A DNA stretch of 64,000 nucleotides from FEN-1073 sp050010135 (GTDB lineage Bacteria; Chloroflexota; Anaerolineae; Anaerolineales; RBG-16-64-43), in contig JBEKLP010000003.1 in NCBI GenBank assembly GCA_050010135.1, positions 15,225 to 79,224 on the forward strand, given 5' to 3'. A model generated the notes under the pieces. It was not told where the DNA came from. It did not search any database and was given only the letters and a program-made list of their open reading frames with translations. Below are positions 1 to 9,031 of the stretch, piece after piece. The position numbers and the translations under genes were made by a program. How positions within the stretch are numbered: position 1 is the stretch's first letter; each line of letters begins with the position of its first letter.

Positions 1-2
1 TA

Positions 3-1526
3 TTTGTTTATGGATTGGGGGCGGTGCAGATCGGAGGAATCGACTCCGGCAACATCATCTCCGCCAACGGACTGTTCGGGATCTGGCTGGATGATTCCAC
101 GAACGCCGCATCGGTATTTGATAATCGGGTTGGGACGAATAAATCGGGAACCTCCGCCCTTGGGAACATCAAAGGCGGCATTCGCGTCGGCGGGACCAAC
201 CACCAGATCGGCGCCAGCGGGAAGGGGAACCTCATTTCGGGGAACGGTGGCGCGGGGATCGCGGTGGTGGCGCCCGCGACGGAAATCAAGATCCAGAACA
301 ATTTCATCGGCACGAGCGCCGATGGAGAATCCGCCGTGGGGAACGACATCGGGGTGGAAGTCGGTCTGACGAGCGGGGCGTACAGCGTGCTGATCGGCGG
401 CAGCCTGTACGGCGAGGGCAACTTGGTCTCCGGCAACCACGGGGAGGGCCTGTTGCTGTACAACAACGCCGATGTCACGGGGAACAGGATCGGCTTGGAT
501 CAAAGCGGCTTGAACGAGCTGCCCAACGGCGGTGACGGGATTCGGATCAAGGGCACCTTCAACCGGATCGGCACTCCCCATGATCCGAATTCCATCGCCC
601 ACAACGGCGGGCACGGCGTGGCGGTGATCACCGAGAGCGGCTCGGCCGTTAATAACACCTTGAGCGGGAACAACATTTGGGACAACGGCAAACTCGGGAT
701 CGCGCTAGGCGGGGATTCGGTGTTGGCCAACGACCCGGGCGACGCCGACACGGGCGATAACAACCTGCAGAATTACCCCGTGATGGTTTCGGCAATCCAC
801 GATCCGGCGACGGCGCAGACGACCGTCACGGCCACCCTCGATAGTGCTCCGGAAACACTCTTTATGGTGGAATTCTTCGTCAATACTGCCTGCGACCCAA
901 CGGGTTACGGCGAAGGCGAACAGATGGTCGCGGATAAGACCGTGACCACGAACGCCAGCGGGCACGGCGACATCACGGCGGATTTCGAACCGGCTCATTT
1001 CCTGCCCGGCGGATACATCACCGCCACGGCCACCAGCTCAGGCGGTGACACGTCAGAATTCTCCAACTGCATTCCGGTGACGCAAGCGTCCGCATTCACG
1101 CCGACCGCCACATCCGGCGGGATGCAATTCAAACCCGGTGTCTCCCCGATGCAATTCTTCTTCGGCGGCTGTACGCCTGACCGCGCGCAGATCTCGCTGG
1201 AGGTGCTCAATCCGCCGGAGGACATCAATTACATGCTGCTCTTCGTTCGATTGATGGATAAAAAATCGGGCGCGGCGGGCGCGTGGAGTGATGGATTAAG
1301 TATGTCGAAATTGTCTTCGACGAAGTTCCTCTTCGATCTGACGCTCGACAAACTTCCGGATTATGAAAAATATCCGGACGCTTGGCTGCAATACCAGTTC
1401 GTAGCATACAGCAAGGCGCAGAAGGAGATCGGTCGGAGCGAAGTGTTCTGGGACGTAAGCTTCGGGCGCTGCGGCGGGGCGGCCATCACGCCCACGCCCA
1501 CTCGGCCTCCGTCCACCCATGGTTAA
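3..1526 (+). CDS. exported beta-helix repeat protein, 5' end outside window
   Basis: The frame is open to the window edge, so the N-terminus and any signal peptide are missing. The visible part has repeated Gly/Asn-rich strands of the forms GNLISGNGGAGI and NNFIGT, about 25-40 residues apart. This is the pattern of right-handed parallel beta-helix proteins of the CSLREA type found in exported proteins of Chloroflexota. After the helix comes an Ig-like stretch with two cysteines, and then a C-terminal module of about 125 residues that begins near GGMQFKP and ends near FGRCGG. The downstream gene carries the same module. Exported surface or extracellular location is inferred. No catalytic residues are identifiable, so polysaccharide binding or degradation is only possible. 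The gene ends 54 bases before its paralogue. Confidence 0.8.
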   Translation, partial: FVYGLGAVQIGGIDSGNIISANGLFGIWLDDSTNAASVFDNRVGTNKSGTSALGNIKGGIRVGGTNHQIGASGKGNLISGNGGAGIAVVAPATEIKIQNNFIGTSADGESAVGNDIGVEVGLTSGAYSVLIGGSLYGEGNLVSGNHGEGLLLYNNADVTGNRIGLDQSGLNELPNGGDGIRIKGTFNRIGTPHDPNSIAHNGGHGVAVITESGSAVNNTLSGNNIWDNGKLGIALGGDSVLANDPGDADTGDNNLQNYPVMVSAIHDPATAQTTVTATLDSAPETLFMVEFFVNTACDPTGYGEGEQMVADKTVTTNASGHGDITADFEPAHFLPGGYITATATSSGGDTSEFSNCIPVTQASAFTPTATSGGMQFKPGVSPMQFFFGGCTPDRAQISLEVLNPPEDINYMLLFVRLMDKKSGAAGAWSDGLSMSKLSSTKFLFDLTLDKLPDYEKYPDAWLQYQFVAYSKAQKEIGRSEVFWDVSFGRCGGAAITPTPTRPPSTHG

Positions 1527-1580
1527 AAATCCGCGCGCTTTTCGAGCAGCGCACGGGCTTCGGGGATAAAGGAGCGGCCT

Positions 1581-4031
1581 ATGAAAAAGTCACTTTGTCT
1601 TTCGGTCGCGGCGTTTGCCGTCTGTTGGTGGCTGTCGTCCTGCGGCGGAGGACCGGCTCCCACGCCGACCCCCTCTTCTGAGATTGTGGTTAATTCCACG
1701 GGTGACGAAGGCCAGGGCCTTTGCGATCATCCGGAGGAAACCTGCACCCTGCGCGAGGCGATCCAGCACGCCAACCATCTGCCGGGTACGATACTGATAC
1801 GCTTCAACATCCCCGGATCGGGATTGCGGATGATTCAGCCGAATTCGGCGCTGCCGGCGATCACCAACACGATAATCCTCGACGGCACCACCCAGCCGGG
1901 GTACGTCGGCACCCCCTTGATCGAAATCGAAGGCAGCCTGACTTCCGCCACGCCGGGCCTGATGATCGACGGCCCGGGCAGCGCGGTGAAAGGGCTGATC
2001 ATCGTCGATTTTAAAATGGACGGGATCGACGTCCGCGCGCCGAACGTGATCCTCGCGGGGAACTACATCGGCACCGACGGCGGGGCGGACGTGAACATGC
2101 GCAACGATCGTTGGGGGATCGACGTCACCTGTGCCCCGTCGGCCGCCCCCTCGGGAGTTGTCATCGGGGGAAGCATGGCCGGAGACCGCAACGTGATTTC
2201 CAACAACGGTTTCGGCGGGATCAACTTCGACGTAGGCATGTGCGATAGTTTCGACGCCAAGGCGACGGTCGCGGGCAATTACATCGGGACCGCCGCCGCC
2301 GGGGCGCAAGCCCTGGGAAATCACGGACCGGGAATCTCCATCAACCGCGTTTCCGACGTCACCGTGGGGGGAACCGCCTCCGGCGCCGGGAACCTCATCT
2401 CCGCCAACACGGGGAACGGTGTGGAGGTCAAGGGCCCCAGCGCGAAAACCAGCATCCAGGGGAATTCCATCGGCACCAACGCCGCGGGAGATGCGGCGCT
2501 CGGCAACCAAGCCAACGGCGTCTACAGCGAGGGCGATGAGACGCTGATCGGAGGCGAAACCGCGGGTGCGCGCAACCTGATCTCGGGCAACGCAGTGCAC
2601 GGCGTCTCGATCCAACAGGGGCCGGCGCTGGTCGAAGGCAACTGGATCGGACTGAACCGCGCCGGAACGGGCGCGCTCGGAAACGCCGTCGGCGTAGAGG
2701 CGCGCTCGTGCGTGGCGACCGTACAGATCGGGGGGGATACGACCGGCGCGCGGAACGTCATTTCTGGCAACCTAGCCGAGGGAATCCTCGTCGAGGATAT
2801 CAACTGCGACAGCGGGCAGGTGAACATCTACGGCAATTATGTTGGTACCGATCCGAACGGCACCGCGGCGATCGGCAATTTGGACGGCATCCACGTCATG
2901 GCGGCGCACGTCGTCATCGGCGGGGAATCGGGACAGTTCCGCAACAAAATCTCCGGGAACCACGATAACGGCGTCGTCATTGAGCGGGATCACACCCAGG
3001 TGATCGGAAACTTCATCGGCACCGAGGTGAACGGCCTTTCCGCCCTGGCTAACGAATACAATGGCGTGGTGATCCGCGGAACGGCGAGCGACAATCTGGT
3101 GAAATTCAACACCGTCGCCTATAACGGCGGGTTTGGCGTGTGGATCATGGGGTCTGGGATGGGAAACCGCGTAACTCAGAACCACATCCACGACAACGGA
3201 ACCCTGGGAATCGCGATCGACGAGCCGAACGTCATCCCCAATGATCCGCTGGACGCCGATACGGGAGCGAACGGCCGACAGAATTTCCCGACGGTGCAAT
3301 CTGCCTTTATCAGCGGGGACAACGACGTCGTCATGGGCACGATGCATGGCGCCGCGAACACCACTTATCAAATTGAAATATTCGCCAATGACGCATGCGA
3401 CCCGACCGGGTACGGGGAAGGCCAGCGCTTCATGGTGGACACCACCGCGACGACCGACGGCGCCGGCGAGGCGGAGTTCCATGGCGGGATCTCCGTCTCC
3501 AGTTTCCTGCTAACCCCGGGAATGTTCACCACCGCCACGGCCACCGATCCGGACGGCAACACGTCCGGCTTCTCGCAGTGCGTGGAGGTGACGGAGGCAC
3601 CCACGCCCACGCTGGCTCCTACCTCCGGCGGAATGCAGTTCAAGCCCACGGTGAACCCGATGGCGTTCTTCTACGGCGGCTGCACGCCCGGCAGCGCGGA
3701 TTTCTCGCTGGATGTGCTCGATCCGCCTGAACCGATCGACTACACGCTCCTCTTCGTGCGTGTGGTGGACAAGAAATCCGGCGAAGCCGGCGCATGGAGC
3801 CAGGGGTTGAGCATGTCGAAACTGGGGCCGACGAAATTCTTCTTCACCCTGACGCTCGATAAGATTCCGGATTACGGAAAATTCGCCGACGCCTGGCTGC
3901 AATACCAGTTCGTCGCCTACAACAAAGCGCAGAAGGAGATCGGCCGAAGCGGCGTTTATTCCGACGTCACTCTGGGCAAGTGCGGCGGAGCGGGGGTTAC
4001 TCCGGCGAAAAAGCCGGGCACGACGGGGTAA
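1581..4031 (+). CDS. CSLREA-type beta-helix lipoprotein
   Basis: The 816-residue protein starts with a lipoprotein signal peptide whose lipobox LSSC places the lipidated cysteine at residue 21. A short Pro/Thr linker follows. Next is a CSLREA-like segment (ETCTLREAIQHAN, about residues 53-65), and then many right-handed beta-helix repeats with the GARNLISGNAVHG pattern to about residue 560. The last 125 or so residues match the C-terminal module of the upstream gene, including GGMQFKP, FFYGGCTPG and AWLQYQFVAYNKAQKEIGRS. The two genes are clearly tandem paralogues. CSLREA proteins are exported and usually of unknown function. I infer an outer-face anchored adhesin or carbohydrate-binding protein. 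Start choice: the ATG follows a GGAG-like site and gives a complete signal peptide. Confidence 0.85.
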   Translation: MKKSLCLSVAAFAVCWWLSSCGGGPAPTPTPSSEIVVNSTGDEGQGLCDHPEETCTLREAIQHANHLPGTILIRFNIPGSGLRMIQPNSALPAITNTIILDGTTQPGYVGTPLIEIEGSLTSATPGLMIDGPGSAVKGLIIVDFKMDGIDVRAPNVILAGNYIGTDGGADVNMRNDRWGIDVTCAPSAAPSGVVIGGSMAGDRNVISNNGFGGINFDVGMCDSFDAKATVAGNYIGTAAAGAQALGNHGPGISINRVSDVTVGGTASGAGNLISANTGNGVEVKGPSAKTSIQGNSIGTNAAGDAALGNQANGVYSEGDETLIGGETAGARNLISGNAVHGVSIQQGPALVEGNWIGLNRAGTGALGNAVGVEARSCVATVQIGGDTTGARNVISGNLAEGILVEDINCDSGQVNIYGNYVGTDPNGTAAIGNLDGIHVMAAHVVIGGESGQFRNKISGNHDNGVVIERDHTQVIGNFIGTEVNGLSALANEYNGVVIRGTASDNLVKFNTVAYNGGFGVWIMGSGMGNRVTQNHIHDNGTLGIAIDEPNVIPNDPLDADTGANGRQNFPTVQSAFISGDNDVVMGTMHGAANTTYQIEIFANDACDPTGYGEGQRFMVDTTATTDGAGEAEFHGGISVSSFLLTPGMFTTATATDPDGNTSGFSQCVEVTEAPTPTLAPTSGGMQFKPTVNPMAFFYGGCTPGSADFSLDVLDPPEPIDYTLLFVRVVDKKSGEAGAWSQGLSMSKLGPTKFFFTLTLDKIPDYGKFADAWLQYQFVAYNKAQKEIGRSGVYSDVTLGKCGGAGVTPAKKPGTTG

Positions 4032-4354
4032 GTTTCCAAAAAGCCGGCCTCCCTAATCGGCAAGCCGATCTTTTTATTTTAAGTCGTATTGACTACGGAA
4101 TTATCCAGAGGATGCATACAGAAAAAATTCATGGAATAATTTAGAAGGGATCAGAAGCTATCCCATCTTTCCTCTCCTCGCCCTCCCTCCTTCCCGTCTC
4201 ACGGGAAGGAGGGAGGGGTATATTCAACACAATGAATGATGGCCCGGATAAAAGGAGAGGGAGGATGGGATGGGGCGCGCTCTCTGGGAAGTAGGTCAAA
4301 GACGGCCCAGTTATTGATTATTATTTTTATGCTAAGTTGAAAATTTGGTGAAGC
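4032..4354. other. intergenic region between convergent genes
   Basis: These 323 bases separate the ends of the beta-helix lipoprotein gene and the convergent alr gene. I find no coding frame with a start signal. The only structure is the nested palindrome at 4158-4273. The rest is AT-richer filler. Confidence 0.6.
4158..4273. repeat. nested palindromic extragenic element
   Basis: A perfect 17-bp inverted repeat (4181-4197 and 4201-4217, 3-base loop) sits inside a second, imperfect pair of 20-bp arms (4158-4177 and 4254-4273, about 17 of 20 matching). Both pairs are pyrimidine/purine strand-biased. The nested layout resembles the element at 29530-29602. It looks like a REP- or MITE-like dispersed repeat and could also terminate the two convergent genes, although it has no U-tract. 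Confidence 0.55.
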
Positions 4355-5500
4355 TCAATCCCGCACATACACCCGCGGCATGCGCGCGCTGACGCCGGTG
4401 ATCACTTCGTAATTGATCGTCCCCCAGCGTGCGGCCACTTCCTCGGCCCGGATCTCCTCCTCGCCCTGCCGGCCGATCAACACCACTTCGGTGCCCAGCG
4501 AGGCGCCCTCGGGCAGTTTGACCATGCACTGATCCATGCATACCCGGCCGATTACCGGAACACGCTTCCCGTGCAGCAGCACGACGTTCGACCGGTTGCG
4601 CCGCCAGCCGTCGGCATATCCCACGGGGATCACGCCCACCGTTTCCTCCCCGGCGGTGTGATATTCCATACCATAGCTGACGCCCCATCCCGGAGGCAGC
4701 ACCTTGCAGGATACCAGGCGCGCTTTCCAGGATAATGCGGGGCGGAAGGATAACGGCAGGCGAACTTGGGGAGAAGGGTGGACGCCGTACATGGCCAGGC
4801 CGTTGCGGACCATATTGAACCGCGCTTGCGGAAACGCCAGCGTGGCGGCGGAGTTGGCGGCGTGAATCCACGCCGGACGGATGCCTATCCCCTGCAACGC
4901 TTCCAGCGTGGAGGTGAATTTTGCCAATTGGGATTCGGTTGGGGCCGGGTTTTCCTCGTCGGCGCAGGCCAGGTGGGTGAACACCCCTTCCAGATGCATC
5001 GACGGCAGGGAGGTGATGTTGCGCGCCAAGGCGAGGGTCGGTTCGCCCGGTAATGTACCCAGACGGCCCATCCCGGTATCCACCTTCAGATGCACGCATA
5101 CCGACCGGCCGAGGGCTGTTGCGCGCGCAGAATATAACTCCGCGGACTCCTGGCAATAGACGGTCAAGGAAAGTCCCGCGGCGATGGCTTCATCGGCTTC
5201 CTGAGCGGTGACCATCCCCAGAACGAGGATCGGTGCGGCGATGCCGGCCTCGCGCAACACGAGCGCTTCTTCCGCGCAGGAGACCGCCAACCAGGATGAG
5301 CCGGCGGCAAGCGCTGCGCGCGAAACCTCGACCGCGCCGTGCCCGTAGCCGTTGGCTTTTACCACCGCCATGATCGGGACGCCCGCGATCGTGCGAAGGG
5401 CGCGCACATTATCTTCGATGGCGCCGAGGTTGATTTCGATCCAAGTGAAGATAGGAGATTTGATCAACGATGTGCTCCCGATAACTCCGGAGAATTCCAT
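4355..5500 (-). CDS. alr: alanine racemase
   Basis: This PLP enzyme interconverts L- and D-alanine and supplies D-Ala for peptidoglycan. The PLP lysine lies in MAVVKANGYGHG (K48 with the start used here). The phosphate-binding region RNGLAMYG, the second catalytic Tyr in WGVSYGMEY and the metal-free C-terminal barrel motif GRVCMDQCMV are all present. The open frame extends upstream, but those residues are low-complexity and basic. I chose the ATG at 5500, which gives 381 residues and starts just before the conserved TWIEINLGAIEDN segment. The gene stands alone and converges on the beta-helix lipoprotein gene. It fits with the other cell-wall genes in the window. Confidence 0.95.
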   Translation of the reverse strand: MEFSGVIGSTSLIKSPIFTWIEINLGAIEDNVRALRTIAGVPIMAVVKANGYGHGAVEVSRAALAAGSSWLAVSCAEEALVLREAGIAAPILVLGMVTAQEADEAIAAGLSLTVYCQESAELYSARATALGRSVCVHLKVDTGMGRLGTLPGEPTLALARNITSLPSMHLEGVFTHLACADEENPAPTESQLAKFTSTLEALQGIGIRPAWIHAANSAATLAFPQARFNMVRNGLAMYGVHPSPQVRLPLSFRPALSWKARLVSCKVLPPGWGVSYGMEYHTAGEETVGVIPVGYADGWRRNRSNVVLLHGKRVPVIGRVCMDQCMVKLPEGASLGTEVVLIGRQGEEEIRAEEVAARWGTINYEVITGVSARMPRVYVRD

Positions 5501-5777
5501 TGACAAGGGTTTCCGGGTGGTGAGGGCCTTCTTATAAACGAATTTACTTTGAATTGCAACTGAAGGTCGTCTTCTCCTTTTGAACTGCTCTTGCCCGGAT
5601 CGGGAATCCACGCCGGGAGCATTTCGTCCCATGGGATGAAATGATGTGGCATAGAATATGCAACAGGAACCGATAACATAAATCGACCGTCTGGAGATAA
5701 TCAAGACGGGCCGCCGCCCCGGAGTCCGGGACGGGCTGCAAAAGAACCGCCGGTACACTCAAATCGGACGCCCGGTA

Positions 5778-5783
5778 TATAAT
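5778..5783 (+). promoter_or_regulatory. candidate -10 box for tRNA-Leu
   Basis: A perfect TATAAT lies 15 bases upstream of the tRNA 5' end, the expected distance for a stable RNA promoter. The hexamer 16-18 bases upstream is not a good -35. Confidence 0.5.
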
Positions 5784-5798
5784 AAAGCGGTGCGGTTT

Positions 5799-5883
5799 GG
5801 GGCGATGGCGGAACTGGCAGACGCAGGGGACTTAAAATCCCCCGGGGCAACCCCCCTTGTGGGTTCAATTCCCACCCGCCCCA
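5799..5883 (+). tRNA. tRNA-Leu (anticodon UAA)
   Basis: This is a class II tRNA fold. The acceptor strands are GGGGCGA and CCGCCCC, with an A-C mismatch at the last pair. The D-arm is TGGCGGAACTGGCAGACGC. The anticodon stem GGGGA/TCCCC encloses the loop CTTAAAA (anticodon TAA). A long variable arm GGGG-CAA-CCCC and the T-arm GTGGG-TTCAATT-CCCAC follow. The discriminator is A and CCA is not encoded. Confidence 0.95.
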
Positions 5884-5962
5884 CAAGGAAGGAAGAGGTC
5901 AGCCCCCGGGGATTTCCGGTTCCGCGCAGGCCGGACGGTCTCTGGAAAAAAGGAGAGATGCT

Positions 5963-7246
5963 ATGAAAAAAACAACTCGCAATCAAATCTGGGCGGCTGG
6001 TATTCTGGCAGTGTTTTTGGGCGCGTGTGCCCTGCCGATGTCGTCCACCCCGACGCAATTCGTGTTCCCCACCCCCAACCTGACGATGACGGCGCTGTTC
6101 CAGATTCCGCCGACAGCGACCACGGGGGCTGTGGCGACCGTCGCGCCAGCGACGGCGACCCCGGGGACACCGACGGTCACCCCCTCGCCGACGGCCCCCA
6201 ATTGCACCAACGTTGCCCAGTTCGTCAGCGAAACCATCCCGGACTTGACGTTAATCAATCCGGGTACGGCTTTTGTTAAGACCTGGACATTAAAGAACAC
6301 AGGGACTTGCACTTGGGGAGCCGGCTACGCCCTGGTGTTCGACAACGGCGATCAAATGGGCGGCCCCGCTACCGTGCCGCTCACAGCGAGCGTCCCTCCC
6401 AACGCACTCTACACCTTTGCCGTGAATCTCACCGCGCCTGCAACCAGCGGCCAATATAAGGGATTCTGGAAGCTTCAGACTCCCCAGAACGTGCGGTTTG
6501 GGATTAACGCGCCCAACCAGGATTTTTGGGTGCAGATCACCACGGTCCCGCTCGCTCCGCCTGTTCCGGCGTGCAATGCGCAAAACCGACGGCCGGACGC
6601 CAACGGTTCGCTGATCGAGGCGTATCAAACCGGCGGCACCCCGCCGATCATCGACTGGAATAACATTGCCACCGACTGGACCATTCCGCTGATCGATTCC
6701 GTGACCACCAAGGTCTTTGGGACCACATCGGAAACCGCACGGTTCACGCTAAAATGGGATTCCGAAAATCTCTATTTGGCGGTCCAGGTCGTCGATGGCA
6801 CAATCAAACAGGATACGTCGCAGGGCGCCGATATGTATAAGGGCGATAGCATCGAAATCCTCCTCGACACGGATCTCAAGGGCGATTACTGCGACACCGG
6901 AATGAGCAGCGACGATTATCAGTTTGGGATCTCCCCTGGATCCGGGGCAACCTCTCCTGCGTCGTATTTGTGGTATCCGCTCGCAAAAGCAGGTTCCAAG
7001 GTAGTCACCGCTTCCGCCAGCCCCATGCTAGGGGGCTGGGAAATGATAGCCAGAATCCCTTGGAATATCTTCGGGATTACGCCCTCCGGCGGTGAATACT
7101 ACGGATTCGCCTTCTCCGTATCCGACGACAATAATCCTTCGCTGAACGAACAGGATGGCATGATTTCCACCGCTCCCAAACGCCTCTATCCCTCCAACCC
7201 AACGCTTTGGGGAACATTGGAAATAGAGGTTAAAACCGGACCGTAA
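5963..7246 (+). CDS. lipoprotein with NBR1-type Ig domain and CBM9-like domain
   Basis: The 427-residue lipoprotein has lipobox LGAC with the lipidated cysteine at residue 22, followed by a Thr/Pro linker to about residue 75. Residues of about 75-190 match the NBR1 FW/Ig-like domain: TFVKTWTLKNTGTCTW-type core, NGDQMGGP, then YTFAVNLTAP and GFWKLQTP. Residues of about 210-425 look like a family 9 carbohydrate-binding (DOMON-like) module, with ARFTLKWDSENLYLAVQV and DMYKGDSIEILLD. No enzyme domain is visible. I infer a surface-anchored binding protein, possibly for sugars. Its downstream neighbour is a same-length paralogue. The ATG is preceded by AAAGGAGAG. Confidence 0.85.
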   Translation: MKKTTRNQIWAAGILAVFLGACALPMSSTPTQFVFPTPNLTMTALFQIPPTATTGAVATVAPATATPGTPTVTPSPTAPNCTNVAQFVSETIPDLTLINPGTAFVKTWTLKNTGTCTWGAGYALVFDNGDQMGGPATVPLTASVPPNALYTFAVNLTAPATSGQYKGFWKLQTPQNVRFGINAPNQDFWVQITTVPLAPPVPACNAQNRRPDANGSLIEAYQTGGTPPIIDWNNIATDWTIPLIDSVTTKVFGTTSETARFTLKWDSENLYLAVQVVDGTIKQDTSQGADMYKGDSIEILLDTDLKGDYCDTGMSSDDYQFGISPGSGATSPASYLWYPLAKAGSKVVTASASPMLGGWEMIARIPWNIFGITPSGGEYYGFAFSVSDDNNPSLNEQDGMISTAPKRLYPSNPTLWGTLEIEVKTGP

Positions 7247-7626
7247 AGAGAAGGGTCTGTTTTTCAAAAGAGGCGGACATTTTGCCCGCCTCTTTTTTTT
7301 AAAATAAGGGAGTACCGTATGAGATGCAGATCCGTGAAATGGGAAACAACAACGGCTCCAGTTCGCCACAAGGTCACCCAGGAACCTCCCAGTATTGCGC
7401 TATCCCAATCGGGATGGCAATTTTTTCCTGTACTATGCATTAGCGCCAGCCGATGGCCCGATATATAATGGGGCGAGAAATCCTTCGGAGCACCGCAAGT
7501 CGAAAAAGGCGGCGAACGCGCGCCAGGCACCGGATTTCCTTATCGGTCGAATTCCCTCCGCGATACTGGAAACGCAACCGCCTTCCTCTCGCTGACCGAA
7601 TGGCCTCATCCAAAGGCAGAGAAATC
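7247..7626 (+). other. intergenic region between the two paralogous lipoprotein genes
   Basis: This 380-base spacer starts with the terminator at 7266-7300. No supported gene lies in the remainder. The downstream open frame reaches back to 7453, but that stretch is Arg-rich and precedes the signal peptide, so I treat it as untranslated. Confidence 0.55.
7266..7300 (+). terminator. rho-independent terminator
   Basis: An 11-bp stem (AAAAGAGGCGG with CCGCCTCTTTT) with a 9-base loop runs into a T-rich tail. It lies 20 bases after the stop codon of the preceding lipoprotein gene. Confidence 0.9.
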
Positions 7627-8910
7627 ATGGAAAAAACCACCCGTACTTCAATCTTGGCGGGGTTCATTCTGGCAATTTGTCTCGGGGCATGTGTCCTGCC
7701 GGTGCCGGTGAGTCCAACGTTGTTTGCCTTTCCCACGCCCAACCTGACCATCACCGCGCTCTTTCATAATCCCCTGACGCCGACCGCATTGCAATCGGCG
7801 ACCTCTCAATCGCAAAGCGGGGGCACCGCGTCCCCCGCGCCATCGGCCACAATTTCGCCCACGGCTCCCGATTGCACCAATGGGGCGATGTTTGTGAGTG
7901 AGACAATCCCGGATGGAACGCTTATCGCGCCGGGATCGGCGTTCATTAAAACCTGGACTTTGAAGAATACCGGCACTTGTACCTGGGGCAGGGGTTATGC
8001 GCTGGTCTTTGACCATGGCGATCAGATGAGAGGGCCGGCTTCCGTACCGTTCACGGCGAGCGTTCCCCCGAATGCAATCTACACCTTCTCGGTAGGTCTC
8101 ACCGCACCATCCACCGGGGGTGTCTACCAGGGATTCTGGAAAATTCAAACTCCGCAGGGGCTGCGGTTCGGCATCGAGTCCGACGGAACCAAATTCATCT
8201 GGGTGAAAATCACGGTCGCTCCCGCCAACGCTTGCACGCCACAGGACCTGCGGCCGGCCGAAAACGCAACACCGGTCTCGGCCTACTTCACCGTCGACCC
8301 GCCCAAGATCGACGGCGCGCTAGCCGATTGGGGCAACTCCCTCGGGTATTCCGTTCCCAATACAGTTTCCGGAAAAACGGAAAACAAGGCGCGGTACGGT
8401 TTACGCTGGGACAAAACTTATCTCTACTTTGCGGTGAAGGTGGCGGATAATATATTTGTTCAGGAGACGAGCGGGGGAGCCAACCTGTATAAAGGGGACA
8501 GCGTGGAAATTCTTCTGGACGCAAACTTGAAAGGCGATTATTGCGATTCTACAATGAACGACGACGATTATCAGTTGGGGATTTCACCGGGTTATCTGCA
8601 GAATCACGCCTCGGCAGAACAGTCGGCTTATTTATGGTATCCGATCCACAGCAGGGGTGCGCGGAGTTTTTCCATTTCAGCCAACTTTACTTCCCCGCCG
8701 GATCCGGCCGGGTGGCTCCTGGAAGCGCGGATTCCCTGGAGCCTGTTCGGGGTGTCGCCCATCGGCGGCGAAACCTACGGATTTGTTTTCTCGGTATCCG
8801 ACAACGACCACCCCGCCACCGCCCAGCAGGATGGTTTGATTTCCACCGTTTCCAAACGGTCCAATCCATTCAATCCCATGGAATGGGGCACGCTGGAAAT
8901 TAGCTTTTAA
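7627..8910 (+). CDS. lipoprotein paralogue with NBR1-type Ig and CBM9-like domains
   Basis: Tandem paralogue of the gene at 5963, with exactly the same length (427 residues) when the ATG at 7627 is used. That start gives MEKTTRTSILAGF, lipobox LGAC and the lipidated cysteine at residue 22. It has the same order: Thr/Pro linker, Ig-like FW domain (SAFIKTWTLKNTGTCTWG, NGDQM replaced by HGDQM), then a CBM9/DOMON-like domain (ARYGLRWDKTYLYFAVKV, NLYKGDSVEILLD). The longer open frame from 7453 lacks a signal peptide at its start and is rejected. Role inferred: surface carbohydrate or ligand binding. A separate promoter is likely because a terminator separates the copies. Confidence 0.85.
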   Translation: MEKTTRTSILAGFILAICLGACVLPVPVSPTLFAFPTPNLTITALFHNPLTPTALQSATSQSQSGGTASPAPSATISPTAPDCTNGAMFVSETIPDGTLIAPGSAFIKTWTLKNTGTCTWGRGYALVFDHGDQMRGPASVPFTASVPPNAIYTFSVGLTAPSTGGVYQGFWKIQTPQGLRFGIESDGTKFIWVKITVAPANACTPQDLRPAENATPVSAYFTVDPPKIDGALADWGNSLGYSVPNTVSGKTENKARYGLRWDKTYLYFAVKVADNIFVQETSGGANLYKGDSVEILLDANLKGDYCDSTMNDDDYQLGISPGYLQNHASAEQSAYLWYPIHSRGARSFSISANFTSPPDPAGWLLEARIPWSLFGVSPIGGETYGFVFSVSDNDHPATAQQDGLISTVSKRSNPFNPMEWGTLEISF

Positions 8911-9031
8911 TCCGGAGGCGGGCACAGGGAGATAAAAATGGGGGGACCGCGGTCTGCAAAACGCGAGATATAGGGCTCGCCGTTTGTCTATAAAAGTTGG
9001 AGTGTAAGGACGGACCATTGGACCGCCCTTG

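Noticed and set aside
3..4031. Repetitive DNA as a possible CRISPR or satellite array
   Set aside because: The repeats encode beta-helix strands and differ in length and sequence. They are protein repeats.
8938..9031. Weak hairpin between convergent genes as terminator
   Set aside because: The arms match at only about 9 of 11 positions and no T-run follows.
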